Assembly (NCBI GenBank): GCA_038114465.1
Contig: JAYNQW010000011.1
Coordinates: 48,836-112,835, forward strand
Origin: CALINB01 sp938045325
GTDB lineage: Bacteria; Pseudomonadota; Alphaproteobacteria; Rhodospirillales; CALINB01
DNA: 64,000 nt
Direction of reading: 5' to 3'
Part shown: positions 61,471 through 64,000 of the stretch, piece by piece
How the letters are laid out: every line of letters begins with the position of its first letter
Position numbering within the stretch: position 1 is the first letter of the stretch
The notes under the pieces: generated by a model
The model's database searches: none
What the model was told of the DNA's origin: nothing
Seen by the model: the letters and a program-made list of their open reading frames with translations, nothing else
Program-made: the position numbers and the translations under genes

Positions 61471-62328
61471 ATGCAGGTTACGCATTTAAAAGACGTCGAG
61501 GATTATTCCGCATCGTTGCACCGTACCGGCAAATCGACCCGGCAAAACCTGCTTGAAAGCGAGACCGGCCTCGAAGGCTTTTCCCTGATTATTTCCAGGT
61601 CCGAAGCGCGGTTCTCGCCGCGCCACCGGCATAATTTCGAACAGTACCGTTATCAACTTTCCGGCACGGCCGATTATAGCGCGACCGGAAAATTAAAACC
61701 GGGCATGCTCGGTTACTTTCCCGAAGGCATGCACTATGGGCCGCAATTGCCGCTTGAGGACGGTGAAGACGGCGCGGTCCTGGTGTTGCAATGCGGGGGG
61801 GCGAGCGGGTGCGGCTATATCAACCGGGTCGAAGTGCTTGCCGGGGCCAAAGAATTAAAAACCATGGGTGAATTCAAGGACGGCGTCTTTCATCGTAATG
61901 CGGGTTTACCGGGAAAGAAAAATGTCGAAGGCTCACAAGCCATATGGGAGCACCTTATGCAGCGTGAGTTGGTTTATCCTAAGCCTCGTTATGCGGCACC
62001 GATCCTGATGAATCCGGAGAACTTCAATTGGGTTTCGGTGCCCGATTTGCCGGGGATATCAGAAAAACTAGTGGGCGTTTTCACCGAGCGGGAAACGGGC
62101 GCGCGCTTTATTAAGATTGAGACCGGTGCCTGTTTCACGGCAAAGGGCAACCGTGATATTTACTTCGTGTTATCGGGCACCGGTACGCTTGGCGACGATG
62201 AGCCATATTGTTATGCGTCATCTGTTTTTCTTGATCGCGGCGAAACGATATCGTTGACGGCGAAGGAAGAAACCGAACTCCTGCATTTCTCTCTGCCGGA
62301 TTTATCGGGTCTTCAGGCGCATTCGTAA
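61471..62328 (+). CDS. Bicupin-like protein
   Basis: The 285-residue protein contains two cupin-like beta-barrel modules. The first has RFSPRHRHNFEQYRYQLSGT, with histidines in metal-ligand-like positions, then MLGYFPEGMHYGPQ. The second, near the C-terminus, reads IKIETGACFTAKGNRDIYFV, LSGTGTLGDDEPYCYASSVF and LDRGETISLTA. Cupins may be enzymes or sensors and the specific role is unknown. The start is ATG 61471, 50 bases after the small membrane-protein gene. Confidence 0.75.
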   Translation: MQVTHLKDVEDYSASLHRTGKSTRQNLLESETGLEGFSLIISRSEARFSPRHRHNFEQYRYQLSGTADYSATGKLKPGMLGYFPEGMHYGPQLPLEDGEDGAVLVLQCGGASGCGYINRVEVLAGAKELKTMGEFKDGVFHRNAGLPGKKNVEGSQAIWEHLMQRELVYPKPRYAAPILMNPENFNWVSVPDLPGISEKLVGVFTERETGARFIKIETGACFTAKGNRDIYFVLSGTGTLGDDEPYCYASSVFLDRGETISLTAKEETELLHFSLPDLSGLQAHS

Positions 62329-62374
62329 AAAACACGCCTGAAGTCCGATTATTTAAACGACTTACGTATTCAAC

Positions 62375-62836
62375 TTATTTTTTATAACGCGCGCGGTGGA
62401 ACTTCTTTTTCGCCGCTTCGACTTCCGTGCGGTCGATCTTGCCGTCCTGGTTGGCATCGATCCGCGAAAAACGCTTGTCGCGCCGCGCGGATGCTTCTTG
62501 GACATCCAACGTGCCGTTTTTATCGGCATCGAGTTTCTCAAACCGGCGCTTGGCCCGTTTGATGGCCCGTTCGACCGCGGCGGCGGTGTATTCGCCGGAC
62601 GTGATTTTGCCGTCCTTATCTTTGTCCTTTTTGGCGAAGCGATCGGCGCCGCGTTTGGCGTATTCTTCCTGGCTGATCACGCCGTCTTTGTTGGTGTCGA
62701 GACGCTCAAACATGCGTTCGGTCCAGTTCTTGCCGTGCTTGCTTTTGTTGGATTTATCATCCGCCAGCGCGGCGGTGCCGGAGATGCCGGTAACGGCGAT
62801 GGCGCCGGCCAGTAAAATGCTCGAGAATGTTTTCAT
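62375..62836 (-). CDS. Exported EF-hand calcium-binding protein
   Basis: The 153-residue protein has a signal peptide (ILLAGAIAVTGISGTAALAD) and four EF-hand loops: DTNKDGVISQEE, DKDKDGKITSGE, DADKNGTLDVQE and DANQDGKIDRTE. All four loops keep acidic residues at positions 1, 3 (or 5) and 12. The linkers and C-terminus are strongly basic (AIKRAKRRFEKL, KKKFHRARYKK). It probably buffers or senses calcium in the periplasm or outside the cell. Confidence 0.9.
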   Translation of the reverse strand: MKTFSSILLAGAIAVTGISGTAALADDKSNKSKHGKNWTERMFERLDTNKDGVISQEEYAKRGADRFAKKDKDKDGKITSGEYTAAAVERAIKRAKRRFEKLDADKNGTLDVQEASARRDKRFSRIDANQDGKIDRTEVEAAKKKFHRARYKK

Positions 62837-62885
62837 GACGAGTTTCCTTTCCGTTTAAGTAGGAAAGAAAATGTATGTAAAAATA

Positions 62886-62915
62886 AATGCAAAAATAAGG
62901 CTAAAAAAAGCCTTA
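62886..62915 (-). terminator. Rho-independent terminator (probably the ancestral guaA terminator)
   Basis: On the minus strand TAAGGCT (62915-62909) and AGCCTTA (62902-62896) form a seven-base-pair stem with a T-rich six-base loop, followed by TTTTTGC. It lies just past the ribH and guaA-terminus fragment and would end their transcription. Confidence 0.75.
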
Positions 62916-62953
62916 ATTTCCGGCGTTTTTTATGGGTTCTCGGCGTTTGTAGC

Positions 62954-62979
62954 TATTCCCACGAACCAATTATTCCCAC
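62954..62979. repeat. Direct repeat of TATTCCCAC at the guaA end
   Basis: TATTCCCAC occurs at 62954-62962 and 62971-62979, and again at 63936-63944 at the second guaA end. On the guaA strand this is GTGGGAATA, the sequence spanning the guaA stop codon. Three copies bracketing the inserted segment fit a recombinase core or half-sites. Confidence 0.5.
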
Positions 62980-63059
62980 TCGATGGTCCCCGGGGGTTTG
63001 GACGTGACGTCGTAAACGACCCGGTTGATGCCGCGGACTTCGTTGATGATGCGGTGCAC
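62970..63059 (-). pseudogene. guaA: Orphan 3' end of guaA (last 29 codons)
   Basis: The segment encodes RIINEVRGINRVVYDVTSKP, then PGTIEWE and TAA, the exact C-terminus of GMP synthetase (E. coli GuaA ends with RVVYDISGKPPATIEWE). There is no rest of guaA next to it: the homology ends one base before the ribH stop codon. A terminator follows downstream, so this is likely the ancestral guaA end displaced by an insertion. Confidence 0.9.
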
Positions 63060-63060
63060 A

Positions 63061-63546
63061 TTATATGGCGCGCATGTTCTCGATAATGGCGGCACAGGCG
63101 AGCGCCGCTTCCTGGCCTTTCGCTACGAAATGCTCGGTAAAGAATTTAATATGCGTTTCTGTTTCTTGGAATTGATGAGGCGTGAGTACACAGGAAATCA
63201 CCGGTGTACCGGTGTCGAGTTGCACGCGCATCAATCCGTCGATCACAGCGCTTGATACGAACTCATGGCGGTAAATGCCACCATCGACAATAAAACCTGC
63301 GGCGACAATAGCTTCAAAGCGCGCGCTATCAGCAAGTTTCTTTGCTTGCAATGGGATGTCGAAAGCCCCGGGTACGGAGAAGGCTTCGATGTTATTAATA
63401 TTGTGGCCGAGCCGTTCGAACTCAGCCTCGAATCCTTCGTAACTTTTTTCGACAATATTAGCGTGCCATTGTGCTGCTATAAAAGCAACACGCGGCGAAG
63501 GCGCCGTTGTAGATATTTTTTTGAGGTCGTTTTTGATCTGATTCAT
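63061..63546 (-). CDS. ribH: 6,7-dimethyl-8-ribityllumazine synthase, type II (RibH2-like)
   Basis: The 161-residue enzyme makes the direct precursor of riboflavin. It has RVAFIAAQWHANIVEKSYEG, the SVPGAFDIPLQAKKLA loop, VDGGIYRHEFVSSAVIDGLM and ISCVLTPHQFQE. GIYRHEFV and LTPHQF mark the decameric type II form found in Brucella and Mesorhizobium rather than the icosahedral type. GGAG lies about seven bases before the ATG. An FMN riboswitch begins about 230 bases upstream of the start. It is flanked by guaA-end copies, suggesting acquisition or relocation together with its riboswitch. Confidence 0.93.
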   Translation of the reverse strand: MNQIKNDLKKISTTAPSPRVAFIAAQWHANIVEKSYEGFEAEFERLGHNINNIEAFSVPGAFDIPLQAKKLADSARFEAIVAAGFIVDGGIYRHEFVSSAVIDGLMRVQLDTGTPVISCVLTPHQFQETETHIKFFTEHFVAKGQEAALACAAIIENMRAI

Positions 63547-63596
63547 GTCAATCTCCGTTATGTCTGACGTGAATCAGGGCGTGTTACAAACGATGA

Positions 63597-63613
63597 GTCC
63601 CGTAAAACGGGAC
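63597..63613 (-). promoter_or_regulatory. Hairpin between the FMN riboswitch and ribH
   Basis: GTCCCGT and ACGGGAC form a perfect seven-base-pair stem with a three-base loop, 12 bases after the riboswitch core and about 50 bases before the ribH ATG. It lacks a strong T-run, so it may belong to the expression platform as an anti-terminator or sequestering stem instead of a plain terminator. Confidence 0.5.
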
Positions 63614-63624
63614 ACGCGCTTGTT

Positions 63625-63777
63625 GTTCTCTCTCATCCGGACTTTAACCGTCGGCTTCGGGTTTTCACCGAATCTGCTGACCTTTGGGTTCATCTTTAAA
63701 CCGCAAAGCGCTCGCGGGCTGACGCGTTTTTAAGGTGCGATCACCGCCGGTGGGGACTTTCACCCCGCCCTGAGAAC
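63625..63777 (-). ncRNA. FMN riboswitch (RFN element)
   Basis: Read on the minus strand, the conserved blocks are all present: TTCTCAGGGCGGGGTGAAAG, TCCCCACCGGCGGT, AGCCCGCGAGCG, GGTCAGCAGATTCGGTG and AGCCGACGGTTAAAGTC, then GGATGAGAGAGAAC closing P1 with GTTCTC. FMN binding would lower expression of the ribH gene downstream. Confidence 0.97.
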
Positions 63778-63788
63778 ACTCATGGGGG

Positions 63789-63819
63789 ATACTATGAAGG
63801 GGGGGCGCCAGAGGGTCAA
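63789..63819 (-). promoter_or_regulatory. Probable promoter of the ribH riboswitch transcript
   Basis: TTGACC (63819-63814) and TAGTAT (63794-63789) are spaced by 19 bases on the minus strand. Transcription would begin about six bases before the riboswitch, which is the expected position. Confidence 0.5.
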
Positions 63820-63849
63820 ACAGTTTCAAGTATTTGAAAACATGAAGTA

Positions 63850-63933
63850 TTACAACACCATGAGTCGGCCGCAGTTGACGCCAATGGCCGCGCCGGTGAT
63901 GTAGCCGCTTTCGGTTGTTCGCTCATTTAATAA
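63850..63933 (-). pseudogene. 3' remnant of a short-chain dehydrogenase/reductase gene
   Basis: The 27 codons before the TAA at 63850-63852 read ERTTESGYITGAAIGVNCGR, then LMVL. This is the C-terminal strand of many SDR enzymes (YITGxxIGVNGG). No upstream part exists: it begins immediately after the guaA stop codon at 63935. It is a truncated fragment caught between guaA and ribH. Confidence 0.6.
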
Positions 63934-63934
63934 G

Positions 63935-64000
63935 TTATTCCCACTCAATCGTGCCAGGAGGCTTTGAAGTCACATCGTAGGTAACGCGATTCACGCCCGA
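63935..64000 (-). CDS. guaA: GMP synthase C-terminus (continues beyond the window)
   Basis: The window ends inside a second copy of the guaA 3' end: SGVNRVTYDVTSKPPGTIEW, then E and TAA. It differs from the copy at 62970 at 18 of 63 aligned bases, mostly third codon positions, but the last 12 bases are identical. It is probably the 3' end of the functional guaA lying to the right, but intactness cannot be seen. Confidence 0.85.
   Translation of the reverse strand, partial: SGVNRVTYDVTSKPPGTIEWE

Noticed and set aside
62954..64000. An active genomic island or prophage at guaA
   Set aside because: No integrase, excisionase or phage gene lies within the segment; only a scar can be argued.
1..64000. 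CRISPR arrays, tRNA or rRNA genes, intact insertion sequences
   Set aside because: None was seen by eye: no regularly spaced identical repeats, no T-loop/acceptor pattern, and no transposase-like product in any frame.

Overview
The window is a chromosomal segment of an alphaproteobacterium of moderate GC content. The class assignment rests on an EipB-type envelope protein, RNase E with a charged insertion in its S1 region, a receiver protein ending in a GPDRRR motif, an Rrf2-led SUF cluster, a type II lumazine synthase behind an FMN riboswitch, and a palindromic intergenic element of a kind common in this class. I cannot place it below class; a Rhodospirillales-like marine or freshwater lineage would fit. 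Nothing looks like a prophage or plasmid core, and I found no tRNA, rRNA, CRISPR array or intact insertion sequence.

Layout. 1-8.5 kb: envelope and proteostasis genes (DUF4340, wecB, EipB-like, a two-PDZ protein split over two overlapping frames, DsbA-like, DUF3047 lipoprotein, BepA-like M48 protease) and an aminotransferase. 8.5-17.8 kb: rne with a structured leader, then divergently amiC, mrcA, a lipoprotein hydrolase, prfB with its programmed +1 frameshift, and a small membrane protein. 17.8-30.2 kb: a receiver protein with Asp-to-Glu at the phosphorylation site, fliL, glnE, a YhdP-like AsmA protein, a GT39-type glycosyltransferase, tyrS, anmK and an alpha/beta hydrolase.

30.4-40.7 kb is a co-directional iron-sulfur assembly cluster: cysE, a NifS/IscS-like desulfurase, an Rrf2 regulator, sufB, sufC, sufD, sufS, sufU-like, sufT, sufA, a second IscS-like desulfurase and a [2Fe-2S] ferredoxin. 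It carries its own cysteine supply, three cysteine desulfurases, scaffold, carrier and ferredoxin, so it mixes SUF and ISC parts. Two related AT-rich dyads precede the regulator gene.

40.7-47.7 kb is the least ordinary stretch. A FixJ-type response regulator is intact, but the multi-PAS histidine kinase before it is broken by three in-frame TAA codons and two frameshifts. Beyond the regulator come a 22-base palindrome and three small genes. One encodes an 83-residue peptide with E-[SG]-W-aromatic/aliphatic motifs repeated at 28-30 residue intervals. A molybdopterin-oxidoreductase remnant follows upstream of etfBA.

47.7-62.8 kb is ordinary metabolism: etfB, etfA, mnmA, a beta-CASP nuclease, a CMD-family/Atm1-type ABC/MmgE-PrpD operon, a TauD-family dioxygenase, msrA, two tandem MFS transporters, a bicupin and an EF-hand protein. 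62.9-64.0 kb looks like an integration scar at the 3' end of guaA: two diverged copies of the guaA terminus flank a decayed dehydrogenase 3' end and a riboswitch-controlled ribH.
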